DNA from: Kangiella shandongensis
GTDB lineage: Bacteria; Pseudomonadota; Gammaproteobacteria; Enterobacterales; Kangiellaceae
Assembly: GCF_020005365.1 (NCBI RefSeq)
Contig: NZ_JACNML010000001.1
Location: forward strand, 310,001 to 374,000
Direction of reading: 5' to 3'
Length of the DNA: 64,000 nt
Under the pieces are notes generated by a model. It saw nothing but the letters and a program-made list of their open reading frames with translations, made no database searches and had not been told where the DNA came from. The position numbers were made by a program, and so were the translations under genes. Within the stretch, counting starts at the first letter, position 1. Every line of letters begins with the position of its first letter. This document shows positions 9,051-17,698 of the stretch, in pieces.

Positions 9051-10436
9051 TTAATGAGCTCTTTCCCCACTCTGATAGACGGCAACAATGTCTCGAACAT
9101 TGGAAATATCTTGTGTCGGGTCACTGCTGAAAACGACAAAGTCTGCTCGCCAGCCATTCTCCAGTCGACCTAGTTCATTTTCTCGGTGAAGGACTTTAGC
9201 ACCGTTTACAGTAGCTAGCTTGAGTACCTGCATCGGAGGTATTCCTGCTGAGGCCAGCAACTCCATTTCCTGATGGAAGCTTTCACCAGGTATTACCCAC
9301 GGATTACCAAGATCAGTGCCCACACTGAGTAAAACCCCTTGCTCATGCAGCTGCTTTACAAATTCAAGTACCTTAGGCCAAGTCCTTTGTGCATTTTGAT
9401 AATCTTTTTCCTGCCAACCAATATTGAAGTGATAAAAGTCTCGCCAGTTCTTAAGGTTTCCTGGGTAGGCTTGTTGTAACATCGTAGTGTCCGTGACACT
9501 CTCCTGATCCGCAAAGAATGCGTTGTAGAACACGATAAGTGTTGGGTCGACGGCGGTATTCTGCGCTACTAGCTCACGAAAAAGTTCCCGCATCGGCTCA
9601 CTGTTAAGTTCCATATATTGATACCACTGATACCAACTAACACTCCCTGGACGCTTAGCCTTGATGTAAGCATCACCTGCTTTAGCTGTTAGCAGTTCTG
9701 ATGAAATTGGCATTGCGTGAACCAGGTGATCAATGCCCAGATTTACACCTTGGGTCCAGCTAACTTCCTCAAGGTGGGCAATCACCGGAAGGTTGTGCTG
9801 CTTAGCACGCTTAATGGCAACTTTAATTTGCTCTTCACCGAGACCAGTGTAGAGCTTAATGAAATCAACACCCATTGCCGCCTGACGATCGACTGTTGCT
9901 ATAATGTCATCCTCATCGCTAACAATATCAACCAGACCGTCAAAAGCTTCCGTATTGATGATGCTTCCCGCAACAAAGGCTCGAGGACCAGCTACTTTAC
10001 CGAGAGTTTGAGCTTCCCTATATGCAATGTTCGTTGCCGTGTCACCACCAGGGTTACGAATACTCGTGACTCCAGCTTTCAGCAACTGCTGACCGTTCCA
10101 GCGCGCTATATCAAGAGAGTTATCAGCCTTAAGGACCATGGTTTCATTGGCTACTTCATAACTCACTGCACCGAGGTTGATATGTGCATGAGTATCAATA
10201 AACCCCGCACTGACATAATTTCCCCTTAGGTCTACTGTTTCTACTGATTCAGAAAGCTTGAGGCTTGGCTCCCCCTGACCCACCTCAACGAAATGACCAT
10301 CATCAACCACAAGATAGCCATTAGGTAGCACTTCAGAGCGTTCAGGAAAAATTAAAGCTGCGTTTTTATACAAGGTCTGACCCTGTGCAAAAACAAGGTT
10401 TGGTATTAGCAACGCACAAAAAAGTATTCGGTACAT
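9051..10436 (-). CDS. Secreted metal-dependent amidohydrolase
   Basis: The 461-residue protein starts with a Sec signal peptide (MYRILFCALLIPNLVFAQG, cleavage near residue 18). It then shows the amidohydrolase layout: a beta-sandwich segment, FIDTHAHINLG with the HxH metal site, GVDFIKLYTG with a possible carboxylated Lys, VIAHLEE and HLVHAMP histidines, and SVGTDLGNPW with the last metal Asp. It resembles imidazolonepropionase-like or Xaa-Pro dipeptidase (prolidase-type) amidohydrolases. The substrate cannot be named. An AAAGGA site precedes the ATG. It lies downstream of the ECF sigma operon and has its own copy of the TGTAA-N16-ACGACT element 40 bases upstream, so sigma control is likely. 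Confidence 0.85.
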   Translation of the reverse strand: MYRILFCALLIPNLVFAQGQTLYKNAALIFPERSEVLPNGYLVVDDGHFVEVGQGEPSLKLSESVETVDLRGNYVSAGFIDTHAHINLGAVSYEVANETMVLKADNSLDIARWNGQQLLKAGVTSIRNPGGDTATNIAYREAQTLGKVAGPRAFVAGSIINTEAFDGLVDIVSDEDDIIATVDRQAAMGVDFIKLYTGLGEEQIKVAIKRAKQHNLPVIAHLEEVSWTQGVNLGIDHLVHAMPISSELLTAKAGDAYIKAKRPGSVSWYQWYQYMELNSEPMRELFRELVAQNTAVDPTLIVFYNAFFADQESVTDTTMLQQAYPGNLKNWRDFYHFNIGWQEKDYQNAQRTWPKVLEFVKQLHEQGVLLSVGTDLGNPWVIPGESFHQEMELLASAGIPPMQVLKLATVNGAKVLHRENELGRLENGWRADFVVFSSDPTQDISNVRDIVAVYQSGERAH

Positions 10437-10476
10437 AATAAAGTCCTTTAATCACTTAGGTTTGCTTATACTTAAG

Positions 10477-10503
10477 AGTCGTTGCTATTTAGAATTCCTT
10501 ACA
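10477..10503 (-). promoter_or_regulatory. Putative ECF promoter of the amidohydrolase gene
   Basis: On the minus strand TGTAA (10503-10499), exactly 16 bases, then ACGACT (10482-10477), followed by the ATG after 40 bases. It is one of three identical-spacing copies in this locus. Confidence 0.62.
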
Positions 10504-10505
10504 CG

Positions 10506-11066
10506 TTATTCAGATATTTTTTTAAGAACTTGTTTGGACAGATACTCTCGCCACTTAAACAATACGAGAGCTAACATTAATATGGTCTCTGTTACCACCA
10601 CTTGAGCAGTAGTAATGAGCTCCTGTTCGTTAAAAATGGAACGAGCCACAAACAAAATAACCCATACAGCCATAAATATTAGCGTTGCAATAAAGCTCAG
10701 CCGCCAACGGACAATTTCTTGTCGAACTAAATTGATTTGCTCGGTTAGCGAGGCGTTAACCGAGCGCGTGTTAAGTAATCTGATACTCTTCCAGCGACTG
10801 CGATTAATCAGGATATACGTCACCAGCCCCCAACTGCTTACAAAACCCAGCCAAAGTTGCATATAAAGACTACTGCTTCCTAGCAATGACTGAGCGAAGA
10901 AATACCCAGCTCCACACAATATGGATGTTTCCAGTATGATATTTATCGCCATCAGGACAAATTGACGACGGTACTTTTTAGTTAACTTGGCTAACTGCGG
11001 TGCAGGCTCACTAACTTTTGACTGCCATAAGCGCGATAAAGCAGCTAGGTCATCTGATTCTTTCAT
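10506..11066 (-). CDS. Membrane protein coupled to the ECF sigma factor, possible anti-sigma factor
   Basis: I do not recognise a family. The 186 residues comprise a charged cytoplasmic start (residues 1-32), two close membrane helices (about 34-53 and 67-87), a basic helical linker, and two more helices (about 123-142 and 151-168), so four membrane spans. Its start overlaps the sigma gene stop by four bases, so the two are made together. Cotranscribed membrane proteins next to ECF sigma genes are commonly anti-sigma factors. However, no zinc-binding His-x3-Cys-x2-Cys motif is present, and the N-terminal 32 residues (with LSRLWQSK) would have to provide sigma binding. Confidence 0.62.
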   Translation of the reverse strand: MKESDDLAALSRLWQSKVSEPAPQLAKLTKKYRRQFVLMAINIILETSILCGAGYFFAQSLLGSSSLYMQLWLGFVSSWGLVTYILINRSRWKSIRLLNTRSVNASLTEQINLVRQEIVRWRLSFIATLIFMAVWVILFVARSIFNEQELITTAQVVVTETILMLALVLFKWREYLSKQVLKKISE

Positions 11067-11569
11067 TTATCAACTCCTGCCATTAACTCAGAAAGTTTGT
11101 GTTTAGCACGATTCAGCCGTACGGCTACATTGGATTCGCTTAGTCCCAGAACATCGCTAATTTCAATATTACTCAAATCCTCGAGCTTAAGCATAAGGAC
11201 CTGGCGTAAGCTTAATGGTAAGCGCTGTAGCATTAGAGCGAGTTGCTCTTGACGTTGATCGTACTGAAGTGCGGTCTCAAGACTGGAGTTCTCATCAAGC
11301 AACTCACTATCAAGCATCGTCTCACTAGCTCGGCTGTAGCGTCGAATATGATCAACGCCAACGTTATGGATAATACGGTAAATGTACGTTTTCAAGGTGG
11401 ATTTGTTATTAAACCGAGGGAGCCCACGCCAAACTTCTAACGCCATTTCTTGCGCCAGCTCTTCGCGTAATGCTGGACGAATCTCATAACCTGAAGCTGA
11501 GTGCACTATATTTGGCCAAAACCTTTGGATGATCACATCATAGTCGTTAAAGTCATTTTCTTTTGCCAA
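11063..11569 (-). CDS. ECF-family RNA polymerase sigma factor
   Basis: The 168-residue protein has only sigma regions 2 and 4, as ECF factors do. Region 2 includes ELAQEMALEVWRGLPRF and STLKTYIYRIIHNVGVDHIRR; region 4 is LPLSLRQVLMLKLEDLSNIEISDVLGLSESNVAVRLNRAKHKL with a helix-turn-helix. The start is TTG at 11569, with GTGGAG eight bases before; no usable ATG lies nearby. The downstream membrane protein overlaps by four bases. A TGTAA-N16-ACGACT element ends 38 bases before the start, suggesting autoregulation. The trigger is not visible. The subgroup was not assigned. Confidence 0.92.
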   Translation of the reverse strand: MAKENDFNDYDVIIQRFWPNIVHSASGYEIRPALREELAQEMALEVWRGLPRFNNKSTLKTYIYRIIHNVGVDHIRRYSRASETMLDSELLDENSSLETALQYDQRQEQLALMLQRLPLSLRQVLMLKLEDLSNIEISDVLGLSESNVAVRLNRAKHKLSELMAGVDK

Positions 11570-11607
11570 TCGTCAAGCTCCACTGGAAATATATTTCTTA
11601 CTATCAC

Positions 11608-11634
11608 AGTCGTTGAAGAGTCAAAAATATTACA
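11608..11634 (-). promoter_or_regulatory. Putative autoregulated ECF promoter of the sigma gene
   Basis: TGTAA (11634-11630), 16 bases, ACGACT (11613-11608) on the minus strand, 38 bases before the TTG start. It is arranged back to back with the rightward copy eight bases away. Confidence 0.65.
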
Positions 11635-11642
11635 AAAACTTA

Positions 11643-11669
11643 TGTAAGAAAAAATTTTTGGACACGACT
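11643..11669 (+). promoter_or_regulatory. Putative ECF promoter of the divergent small membrane protein
   Basis: TGTAA (11643-11647), 16 bases, ACGACT (11664-11669), 51 bases before the ATG at 11721. Same spacing and sequence as the two leftward copies. Confidence 0.65.
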
Positions 11670-11720
11670 ACATTAATGAACTTTATACCAAATTAAAATG
11701 TTTCTAACAGGAGAAAAGTA

Positions 11721-12002
11721 ATGACATTGCTTAATCGTTTACAGACTATTAATAAAAAGCTGGCACTCTCTGTTATTTGGTCCATAGTCGTGCTCAGCTG
11801 GCTAATTACGGGTGGGATATTATTATTTGGTGTCTCAAAGAATGCGTTAATTATTCTTGTTACTATAGCCGCTGTACTTACAGAAACTGGCTTTTGGTTA
11901 ACGGCACTGCTGCTCGGTGTCGCTATAGTCAATGCTCGCCGTGCCGTCCTGACAAAAGTTAAAGCTCTCATAACAGGCAGAGTATTTAGTGCGGACAAAT
12001 GA
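11721..12002 (+). CDS. Small two-helix membrane protein, likely ECF regulon member
   Basis: The 93-residue protein has an amphipathic start, two strongly hydrophobic spans (about residues 15-38 and 42-70) and a basic tail. I do not recognise a family. A good AGGAGAA ribosome site lies before the ATG, so it is likely a real gene despite its size. It is transcribed away from the ECF sigma gene, and a TGTAA-N16-ACGACT element faces it, which points to a function in the same envelope response. The tail RRAVLTKVKALITGR should lie in the cytoplasm under the positive-inside rule. Confidence 0.68.
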   Translation: MTLLNRLQTINKKLALSVIWSIVVLSWLITGGILLFGVSKNALIILVTIAAVLTETGFWLTALLLGVAIVNARRAVLTKVKALITGRVFSADK

Positions 12003-12120
12003 TCTTACAGGTTGATATATCGGCTAATCAACACTAATACCCAGCGATAATAGCTTAAGTTTTTGCCAATAAATGCCCTCTCAGCTAACCTTTTCGCTGG
12101 GTTTGCAGCTGACTGATCGT

Positions 12121-12162
12121 ATTAACACATAATCGCTGGGGTTCAGGCTATTATGTGTTAAT
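12121..12162. repeat. Perfect 13-bp inverted repeat
   Basis: ATTAACACATAAT (12121-12133) and its exact complement (12150-12162) flank a 16-base spacer in the gap between the small membrane protein and the leftward deacetylase. There is no T-run. It could be a factor-independent 3' end of both convergent units, or a protein-binding site. Confidence 0.55.
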
Positions 12163-12212
12163 GATGCGAGATATGAGATAGGGCTGTTATTATATTTTAT
12201 ATAGCACCGGCT

Positions 12213-13118
12213 CTAGTGATTAATCACTTGCTGCATAAATAGTTTTTCTAAATACCGTTCATCCAGATTCTTATGCCACAACCCCTTTCTTTGGCCGTTG
12301 ACCAGAGCTATTTCACCAATCCGACCAGGATTAAACTTTAAGACTCTATCGACTTTATACTTCGCTATGTCATCACTATAGGCTTCGTCGGGAGTGATAA
12401 TATTCCAGCCGCGTATTCTCAGTTCTTTAACCAGATCACCGATGAAGAGAGCGGAAATATCCATTTCATGCAGTAATAAAACATGCTTAGGTGATCGTCC
12501 TAAATGTTCCTGAGCCATTTCATCATAGTATTCGATACTTTCTATCAAGAGCTGCACATAAAACTGACTCATCTTCTCCATATCAATGTCATGCCCTTCC
12601 TTAACAGCGTTTTGAAACAACGACTCAATATACCAGTCATAGTTATTCAAAGTGATGTAGGCATTTTTATAGCCGTGCTTGTTAAGCAACTTGCGCATAC
12701 CGTCTCGCTTTTCGGCGGTATTACCTTCTCTTAAATAAGGAAAACGGAACAGTTTTCGAAAATTATTGAACTGCTGGAGTTTAACATCAGCTAATAGGAA
12801 GTCTTTTGAATAGTCTTGCAAAGATAGCTGGTTAAAGTCTGGGTGACTGTGGGTATGGTTAGAGATAATGTGCCCAGCCTCACTGTAAGTGTTTAGGCGT
12901 TCTATGCCCTCCGCGTCCAAGCGCTTACTGACAGAGAAGAAAGCCACCTGCTCTACGTTATGTTCTTTCAGCTCGGCGACTAACTTTTTCGCTCGAGTAG
13001 GCCCATCGAAATAACCCGAGGCACTTCTTGGTGAATCATCAAACGTAATAGCGATTTCTTTTGCTTCCGATAAAAACACCGTCAGTAGCAACAGTATTGT
13101 CAATAGTATTTTTCTCAT
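12213..13118 (-). CDS. Secreted polysaccharide deacetylase (NodB domain)
   Basis: A signal peptide (residues 1-19, ending SEA) precedes a NodB carbohydrate esterase 4 domain: AITFDDSP gives the catalytic base and metal Asp, SNHTHSHPDF supplies the two metal His residues, and FRFPYLREG is motif 3. The 301-residue protein should remove N-acetyl groups from a glycan in the periplasm or outside the cell. The C-terminal part carries a LLLHEMD motif typical of motif 5. The start region has no strong ribosome site. It is a single gene flanked by A+T-rich gaps. Confidence 0.88.
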   Translation of the reverse strand: MRKILLTILLLLTVFLSEAKEIAITFDDSPRSASGYFDGPTRAKKLVAELKEHNVEQVAFFSVSKRLDAEGIERLNTYSEAGHIISNHTHSHPDFNQLSLQDYSKDFLLADVKLQQFNNFRKLFRFPYLREGNTAEKRDGMRKLLNKHGYKNAYITLNNYDWYIESLFQNAVKEGHDIDMEKMSQFYVQLLIESIEYYDEMAQEHLGRSPKHVLLLHEMDISALFIGDLVKELRIRGWNIITPDEAYSDDIAKYKVDRVLKFNPGRIGEIALVNGQRKGLWHKNLDERYLEKLFMQQVINH

Positions 13119-13416
13119 AATAGTAGTATCAGGTTCCGATTTATAAGCTTAGATTATTATTTAATGATGGTGTTGTACAATACCGCTGCTTAGAAATAAA
13201 TTAGGGCAAAAAAATAGACTACTTTAAATGAACTCGACATGTTCGCTAGATGGTTACTTACCTAGAACTTTTTTATAATTAACAAAATCTTCAAATAGAG
13301 TCAGTACAACATACCACTTCATGTCCTTTGAGAGCCCCGCATCACTGGCTAAGCTATTAAAAATTGCAGGTAAACCGTGTATGCTATGACCAAAACCAGG
13401 TAGCAAAGGCAATAAT

Positions 13417-16233
13417 ATGAAAACAATAGCATTGACCACCACCTTAATTCTCCTGTCTTTAACCGGCTGTGAACAAGAGTCTCAGGATAAAGCAGCAGAA
13501 GTAGAGGCAAATACAACAGTCGTTCAATCGCTGGCAGAGCAGCAATCCAAAGAACAGCAAACACTGGATAAGCAAACTAAAGAAGCCCTTGCTAACTCTG
13601 ACTACCCGGAAGAGGTACCAACAGGCCGCTTACCCGAAGGGATCGCACCGACTCAATATGATGTTCAACTGAAAGTCGATCCGGACAAACCGACGTTTAG
13701 CGGAACAGTCACTATCGATCTCGCTCTGGATATACCAACCGCTCATATCTGGCTTCACGGTAAAGATATTACACCAAGCAAAGTTACGATCACTCCAGAG
13801 GGTAAATCCGTTATACAGGCTCGCTATGAGCAGCTTGATGACACGGGCGTTGCGAAACTGTCGCTGGAACACCCTGTTACGACCTCAACCGCAACGCTAG
13901 TTATAGAATACGAGGCACCTTTTAATGAGGCGTTAGAAGGCTTGTACCGGGTTAAAGACGGCGAGCTTAATTATGCCTTTACCCAGTTTGAAGCCACTGC
14001 GGCACGCCTGGCTTTTCCCAGCTTTGATGAACCCGCATTTAAGGTTCCTTTCACCTACACACTCACCGTCCGTAATGAGCACAGGGCATTTACCAATACG
14101 CCAGCGATTTCAGAGACGGACTTAGGTAACGGCTGGAAAAAAATCGTCTATGCCAAGTCCAAGCCTCTGCCTACGTATTTAATCGCCTTTGCTGTTGGCG
14201 ACTTTGACGTTGTCGAATGGCAGGATATCCCAGCAACAGAAGTTCGTGATCGCACGATTCCTCTGCGCGGCATTGCGACCAAAGGCAAAGGCCATCGCCT
14301 GACTTATGCCCTGAAAAACACCAAAGACATTCTAAATTCTCTCGAAGACTACTTCCAGATTCCATACCCTTATAAAAAGTTAGATATTGTAGCGGTGCCT
14401 GACTTCAACGCAGGCGCCATGGAAAATGCGGGCTTAATCACTTATCGTGAACAACTGTTATTGTTCGACAATACGATTTCTCTCGGGCAGAAACGCGCCT
14501 ATATGAATGTTCATGCGCACGAATTAGCGCATCAGTGGTTTGGTAACTTAGTCACTCCAGTCTGGTGGGATGATATTTGGTTGAATGAAGCTTTTGCAAC
14601 CTGGATGGCACACGTTTCCAACGACAACATCTATCCAGAGCAAAAATTTCGACAGGCTCTTCTCGAGCGCTCTTTGAGCGTTATGGCATCTGATAGCTTG
14701 ATCACTGCGCGCCAGATTCGTCAGCCAATTCAGAGCAATCACGACATTCAGTCAGCTTTCGACGGTATCACCTACTCGAAAGGGGGCGGTGTGTTAAGTA
14801 TGCTCGAGGCCTTTCTGGGGCCTGAGAACTTCCGCTCGGGGATCCAGCATTATATGCAAAAGTTCGCATTTGATAATGCTACAGCACAGGACTTTATTAC
14901 CGCCATTGGTGAGAAGTCACCTCAAGTGCCATTAGAAACTATTCAAAATGCATTCAATAGCTTCCTTGAGCAACCGGGGATCCCGCATCTTAATATTGAA
15001 CTGACTTGTGATGAGTCGAAGCAATCCGTTATCAAACTGTCACAGTCACGTTATTTACCTCTGGGCTCGAAAGGCTCGACCAGGCAAACTTGGAAAATTC
15101 CGGCCTGCTTTAAGTATGCCATCGACGGTAACCAGCACCAGTTATGTGAAGTGTTGGAGGGTAAAAACCAAACGATAGAACTGCCTGAGCAAGGCTGCCC
15201 AGCCTATTTTATGCCGAATGCCGATGGCGCTGGCTATTATCGCTTCAGCCTGTCCCACGATGGCTGGCAAGCTCTTCTCAATAATAAAGCTCAGCTCAGC
15301 ACCCGAGAGCTTATGTCGGTCAATAACAGCTTACAGGGTGCTATCAACGCTGGGAAATTAACCTTTAGCGATTTGATCGATATTGCTCCCCAAATTATTG
15401 CTTCCGAGTCAGCGGCAACGGTGATGGGACCGAGTCAACTGTTCAGCTTTGTCTATCATAAAGTGGCACAAAATGATGAGCAAAAAGCAAAGCTGGCAAA
15501 GTTGAATCGAGAACTTTACGGCCAGCGCCTGACAGAGCTCGGCCTTGAAAATAAAAAAGGCGACGCCGTTAATACCATCAAGTTACGTAACGATCTGATT
15601 AACTTTCTGGCCAAAGAAGGTGAAGATAAAGCCGTGAGGCAGTATCTGACGGACATGGCCGTAGCCTATACCGGTTATCAGGAAGACGGTAATATCCATC
15701 CCGATCGCGCTGATAGCAACATTATCGGAACTGCCCTCCAGGTCGCCACAGAAGATCTCGGCACTCCGTTTGCCAAGCACCTGAGAATGCTGCTTGAGTC
15801 ATCCAACGACGGTACCGTTCGTGGCCGCTTGCTCGGTGGCTTAGGTGCGGTAAAAGATCCACAGTATGCGGCAGAACTGCGTGAACTGGTTTTGTCAGAA
15901 TCGCTACGTGATAATGAGATATACTCAATTCTATTAGGCCAGTTGAATGACGAAAAGTTACAGGAGCCGATGTGGGAATGGTTTAAGGCCAATATCGATG
16001 CTGTCAAATCCAGAATTCCACCGTTCGGCCAACACCGCATGCCGATCATAGGCCGATACTTCTGTTCCGCGCCAATGAAGAAAGACTTTATTCAGTTCTT
16101 TAAACCTATTGTTGATGAACTGGCTGGCGCACCACGTCCTTACCAACAGAGCATTGAGTCGATAGAGCTCTGTATAGCTCAAGTTAAGTTCCATAAGGAG
16201 GACGTAGAAAGCTACCTTTCCTCGCCACAATAG
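13417..16233 (+). CDS. M1-family zinc aminopeptidase, lipoprotein
   Basis: The 938-residue protein begins with a lipoprotein signal (lipobox LTGC, lipid on C18), then an acidic linker of about 50 residues. The M1 catalytic domain shows the exopeptidase loop GAMEN at 333-337, the zinc motif HELAH at 368-372 and the third ligand E391 in NEAFATW. The C-terminal half is an ERAP1-like helical repeat domain. It is therefore an envelope-anchored aminopeptidase that trims peptides outside the cytoplasm, distinct from cytoplasmic PepN. It is monocistronic, with an intrinsic terminator 12 bases after the stop. The residue after the lipid Cys is Glu, so outer-membrane transport is expected. Confidence 0.93.
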   Translation: MKTIALTTTLILLSLTGCEQESQDKAAEVEANTTVVQSLAEQQSKEQQTLDKQTKEALANSDYPEEVPTGRLPEGIAPTQYDVQLKVDPDKPTFSGTVTIDLALDIPTAHIWLHGKDITPSKVTITPEGKSVIQARYEQLDDTGVAKLSLEHPVTTSTATLVIEYEAPFNEALEGLYRVKDGELNYAFTQFEATAARLAFPSFDEPAFKVPFTYTLTVRNEHRAFTNTPAISETDLGNGWKKIVYAKSKPLPTYLIAFAVGDFDVVEWQDIPATEVRDRTIPLRGIATKGKGHRLTYALKNTKDILNSLEDYFQIPYPYKKLDIVAVPDFNAGAMENAGLITYREQLLLFDNTISLGQKRAYMNVHAHELAHQWFGNLVTPVWWDDIWLNEAFATWMAHVSNDNIYPEQKFRQALLERSLSVMASDSLITARQIRQPIQSNHDIQSAFDGITYSKGGGVLSMLEAFLGPENFRSGIQHYMQKFAFDNATAQDFITAIGEKSPQVPLETIQNAFNSFLEQPGIPHLNIELTCDESKQSVIKLSQSRYLPLGSKGSTRQTWKIPACFKYAIDGNQHQLCEVLEGKNQTIELPEQGCPAYFMPNADGAGYYRFSLSHDGWQALLNNKAQLSTRELMSVNNSLQGAINAGKLTFSDLIDIAPQIIASESAATVMGPSQLFSFVYHKVAQNDEQKAKLAKLNRELYGQRLTELGLENKKGDAVNTIKLRNDLINFLAKEGEDKAVRQYLTDMAVAYTGYQEDGNIHPDRADSNIIGTALQVATEDLGTPFAKHLRMLLESSNDGTVRGRLLGGLGAVKDPQYAAELRELVLSESLRDNEIYSILLGQLNDEKLQEPMWEWFKANIDAVKSRIPPFGQHRMPIIGRYFCSAPMKKDFIQFFKPIVDELAGAPRPYQQSIESIELCIAQVKFHKEDVESYLSSPQ

Positions 16234-16244
16234 CTTAGACAAAC

Positions 16245-16268
16245 AAGCGCTCGCAGGAGCGCTTTTTT
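16245..16268 (+). terminator. Intrinsic terminator of the aminopeptidase gene
   Basis: AGCGCTC-GCAG-GAGCGCT stem-loop followed by six T, immediately downstream of the stop codon. Confidence 0.88.
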
Positions 16269-16282
16269 ATTGCATCACGAAT

Positions 16283-17479
16283 TTATTTCTCTGCCAGTAA
16301 CTTCTTCTGAATCATGACCGAAGCAAGAATTCCGTAGCCAATGGCAAAAAGCAGAAAACTATCAATGGTATCGAACAGAGAAAATAGATATGGCGCAACC
16401 CCGGTTGAGATAATCATGGTCGCTGATACCAGTGCTCTGATAGCACCTAAGTGCGTACTGCCAAATACTTCAGCGTAGAAAGAATTAATCACAGGACCAC
16501 TTGATGCGACCGTTATGCCAGCTAAAAACATAAATGCAAATAACCAGGCTTCATGCCTTCCGATGAACAGACAAAATATACCAAGCACCAATGGCAGCAG
16601 GTACCAGCGCATATAGACTCGTGGATGGGACGCATCCACTAAGGGTCCAGATAGAATGGCTCCCAGGAAGTGAGTCAGACCATACACCATTAAACCGTAT
16701 GACAACCAGTCCAACGTCCAGCCCTTGCCATCAATCAATACAGTCTGATGGAAGAAAATTCCGGTAATTAAAAATGCAGGACCAATTATCGCTGGCAATA
16801 TTAGCCAGAAACGCCAATCGGACATGACCTGAGCACGAGACCAATCTTTATTTTCCCCCGCCTCCAGACTACTTTCTGTAACGTTATGGACTGGAACCAA
16901 ATCAGCTTTTTTTAGTAGCCATAATAATAACGGGAATACCAGCAATAATGCGAAAGCAGCGTAGCTATGCCAACTTGCTGTATGTCCATAATTTTTCAAT
17001 AAGTTGACCGCAATCGCCGGCATCATCATCTCGCCAAAAGCCATCCCCTGTAATGACAGGCTAACCGCCTTACCCCGGTGTTTTGGAATATAGCGCATGA
17101 GAGTGGTTACAGCGATATGGGTCATCAAGCCCTGACCGCATAAACGGATCCCCAGATAAGAAAGGAACAGCATGATTAAATTGGTACTGTTGGCAAAGAG
17201 AATACAGGAAGCAATAAGGCCAATGATGACGAAGCTCATAAACTTCTTTACTTCAATATCATCGATCTTGGCGCCAACAAAAAATATCGTAAACCCGCTG
17301 ATCAGCGTCGCCATAGAATAGACCAGACTCAGGTTATCTTTTTCCAACAGCAAGTTCGCAATAAGGTCTTTGTTGAATAGTGAAATAAAGAATGTTTGGC
17401 CCAGATTTCCGATAAAAACACAAAGAAATCCGAATAAAAGCAAGTACTTATTACTTTTAACGAAATTAAGGTAATTCAT
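16283..17479 (-). CDS. MFS transporter, monocarboxylate/oxalate-formate type
   Basis: The 398-residue protein has twelve predicted membrane helices and no signal peptide. The GIRLCGQGLMTHIAVTTLMRYIPKHRGKAVSLSLQGMAFGEM segment, with arginine in helix 4 and the RGKA loop, resembles MCT and oxalate/formate antiporter-like MFS members. The central loop is charged (residues about 195-215). The substrate is unknown; no metabolic gene is cotranscribed with it except that acnA lies upstream in the same direction with a 219-base gap, so independent transcription is likely. Confidence 0.8.
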   Translation of the reverse strand: MNYLNFVKSNKYLLLFGFLCVFIGNLGQTFFISLFNKDLIANLLLEKDNLSLVYSMATLISGFTIFFVGAKIDDIEVKKFMSFVIIGLIASCILFANSTNLIMLFLSYLGIRLCGQGLMTHIAVTTLMRYIPKHRGKAVSLSLQGMAFGEMMMPAIAVNLLKNYGHTASWHSYAAFALLLVFPLLLWLLKKADLVPVHNVTESSLEAGENKDWSRAQVMSDWRFWLILPAIIGPAFLITGIFFHQTVLIDGKGWTLDWLSYGLMVYGLTHFLGAILSGPLVDASHPRVYMRWYLLPLVLGIFCLFIGRHEAWLFAFMFLAGITVASSGPVINSFYAEVFGSTHLGAIRALVSATMIISTGVAPYLFSLFDTIDSFLLFAIGYGILASVMIQKKLLAEK

Positions 17480-17656
17480 GGCTTATGCCGTGAAGGTGAA
17501 AAATTAGGTTGGCATTATACTCTGAGTCACTCGAACTTACAGCCCACAGTCTGTAAGGCTATTCTGCTATCTGCGCTAAACAATCATCACTCCCACCCCA
17601 CGATATTACCCAAATACCGGGCCATGCATGGAAGTCGTATGGCTTGCGATATACCA

Positions 17657-17683
17657 GGTCTGCTGGGAATACCCCTGCAGACC
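17657..17683 (-). terminator. Hairpin downstream of acnA
   Basis: GGTCTGC and its complement GCAGACC, with inner GGG/CCC pairing, lie 16 bases beyond the aconitase stop. No T-run follows on either strand, so it may stabilise the 3' end instead of ending transcription alone. Confidence 0.45.
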
Positions 17684-17698
17684 CGGCCGCCGTTACCG

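Noticed and set aside
13254-13442. Minus-strand 62-codon frame with protein-like composition
   Set aside because: It overlaps the start of the M1 aminopeptidase gene on the opposite strand and has no ribosome site. It may be a shadow or the remnant of a lost gene; not enough to call.
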